Part shown: one piece after another, positions 6,841-7,535 of the stretch | Numbering within the stretch: position 1 is the first letter of the stretch | How the letters are laid out: each line of letters begins with the position of its first letter | NCBI GenBank assembly: GCA_023425905.1 | Contig: JAFABT010000347.1 | Location: 1-7,535, forward strand | Length of the DNA stretch: 7,535 nt | Direction of reading: 5' to 3' | Source: Actinomycetes bacterium | GTDB taxonomy: Bacteria > Actinomycetota > Actinomycetes > Actinomycetales > Cellulomonadaceae | The notes under the pieces: model-generated | Database searches by the model: none | The model's input: only the letters and a program-made list of their open reading frames with translations | What the model was told of the DNA's origin: nothing | Program-made: the position numbers and the translations under genes

Positions 6841-7407
6841 CTATTGAGCGAGCGTGAGCGACAGTGCAGCCAGGGTGAGGCCGTCTGCGATGCGACCCCT
6901 GCGGATGAGGTCGGCCACAGCGGTCTTGGCGACCCAGAGAACGGTGGTGGCCTCACCGTCGAGGGGCGCGGGGAAGCGGTCCGCTGCGCGTGCAGCTCGG
7001 ACGGTCCCATGGACGACGGCCACGTCTGCTGCGAGGACACCGGTGTCGGGCCAGACGAAGCCGAGCACCCGACCGTTGACGAGCTCCTCGCCGGTCTCCT
7101 CGGCGAGCTCGCGTTCCGCCGTGCGGACGCACGCTGCGTCGCGATCTGCTGCGTCACCGTCGACAATCTCCGCGAAGCCCCGAGGCAGCTCGAGGAACGT
7201 CCGCCCGCCCGCGACGGGCCGGACGTGCTCGACGAAGAGCAGGTGCCCGTCGCGCTCAGCGACGACGATCGCACCCGGGGTCCCTGGCCCGGTGCTCAGC
7301 CCGTGCTGCAGCCAGCTGCGGCCGGCGACCTCGACCTGCTGGGTCCACAGCTCGATCCTCGGCGGACCTTCCCAGAGATAGACGGTGCGGCGCGGCTCGG
7401 CGGTCAT
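6841..7407 (-). CDS. NUDIX hydrolase, ADP-ribose pyrophosphatase-like
   Basis: This 188-residue cytoplasmic protein should hydrolyse a nucleoside diphosphate linked to another group, probably ADP-ribose or an NDP-sugar. The N-terminal strand region (about 8-70) and ELPRGF at 73-78 are typical of ADP-ribose pyrophosphatases. The Nudix box begins at G77 and ends with RELAEETG at 99-106, where E100, E103 and E104 would bind Mg. Between them there are about eight extra residues, and the first conserved Glu of the box falls on D83. The ATG at 7407 is preferred over a GTG at 7437: it sits 4 bases after the stop of the upstream gene, whereas the GTG would overlap that gene by 26 bases. The Shine-Dalgarno site is weak, suggesting coupling. 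It is separated from the wall genes by a promoter, so a shared role is not implied. Confidence 0.88.
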   Translation of the reverse strand: MTAEPRRTVYLWEGPPRIELWTQQVEVAGRSWLQHGLSTGPGTPGAIVVAERDGHLLFVEHVRPVAGGRTFLELPRGFAEIVDGDAADRDAACVRTAERELAEETGEELVNGRVLGFVWPDTGVLAADVAVVHGTVRAARAADRFPAPLDGEATTVLWVAKTAVADLIRRGRIADGLTLAALSLTLAQ

Positions 7408-7411
7408 GGCT

Positions 7412-7535
7412 TCAGCGTGCCAGGTGGAGGACGGCACGCATCCGCCGTCGACGGAGCCCGCGCAGCTCGGCGAGGTCCGACCACGGCACGCTCTGAAGCA
7501 CGACGACCACCGCCCCGAGCCACAGGACCCACAGC
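7412..7535 (-). CDS. C-terminal fragment of an unidentified, probably membrane protein
   Basis: One minus-strand frame is open from the window edge to TGA at 7412-7414, giving 40 codons. The first complete codon starts at 7534. The peptide begins with a strongly hydrophobic run (LWVLWLGAVVVVL), continues through SVPWSDL and ends in a basic tail with RRRR. This looks like a last transmembrane helix and cytoplasmic end, but it is too short to assign a family. Its stop lies 4 bases before the preferred ATG of the NUDIX gene, which supports it being a real, co-transcribed gene. A non-coding reading cannot be excluded without the sequence to the right. Confidence 0.55.
   Translation of the reverse strand, partial: LWVLWLGAVVVVLQSVPWSDLAELRGLRRRRMRAVLHLAR

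Noticed and set aside
6735..7274. A 180-codon N-terminal extension of the amidase frame up to 7274
   Set aside because: It runs across the gap and through the NUDIX gene in another frame, has Ser/Arg-rich shadow composition, and would place the signal peptide in the protein interior.

Overview
The window is a very G+C-rich stretch from an actinomycete. Every supportable gene lies on the minus strand, so transcription runs from position 7535 towards position 1. Pervasive G/C at third codon positions, GTG starts, LGFP-like repeats and Ala-rich signal peptides all fit a high-G+C Gram-positive. I cannot name the genus from the sequence; a Cellulomonas-like relative is only a guess.

Layout in the direction of transcription: (1) 7412-7535, the C-terminal tail of a gene cut by the window edge, ending in a hydrophobic segment and a basic tail. 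(2) 6841-7407, a NUDIX hydrolase of the ADP-ribose pyrophosphatase type, starting 4 bases after that stop. (3) A 106-base gap with a good -35/-10 pair placed so close to the next ATG that the mRNA would be almost leaderless. (4) 4749-6734, a secreted zinc-dependent PGRP/Amidase_2 N-acetylmuramoyl-L-alanine amidase with extra beta domains. (5) 3411-4682 and 2182-3414, two paralogous secreted proteins with Ig-like, LGFP-like and CHAP domains, joined by a GTGA stop/start overlap. (6) 927-2132, a cytoplasmic CDP-glycerol glycerophosphotransferase-family enzyme of TagB size. (7) 83-823, a LicC-like MobA/NTP-transferase nucleotidyltransferase behind its own possible promoter and strong Shine-Dalgarno (SD) site. 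(8) 25-73, a long hairpin that probably ends the unit.

Together, genes 3 to 7 look like one cell-wall unit. Three exported hydrolases would act on peptidoglycan (one on the lactoyl-peptide amide bond, two as cysteine amidases or endopeptidases). Two cytoplasmic enzymes would activate an alcohol phosphate as a CDP derivative and transfer polyol-phosphate units to a wall glycopolymer. The strongly basic exported proteins would suit binding to such an anionic polymer. The operon and the shared role are inferred from order, spacing and family knowledge; no single component is of an unknown family. I saw no mobile element, CRISPR array, tRNA or rRNA.
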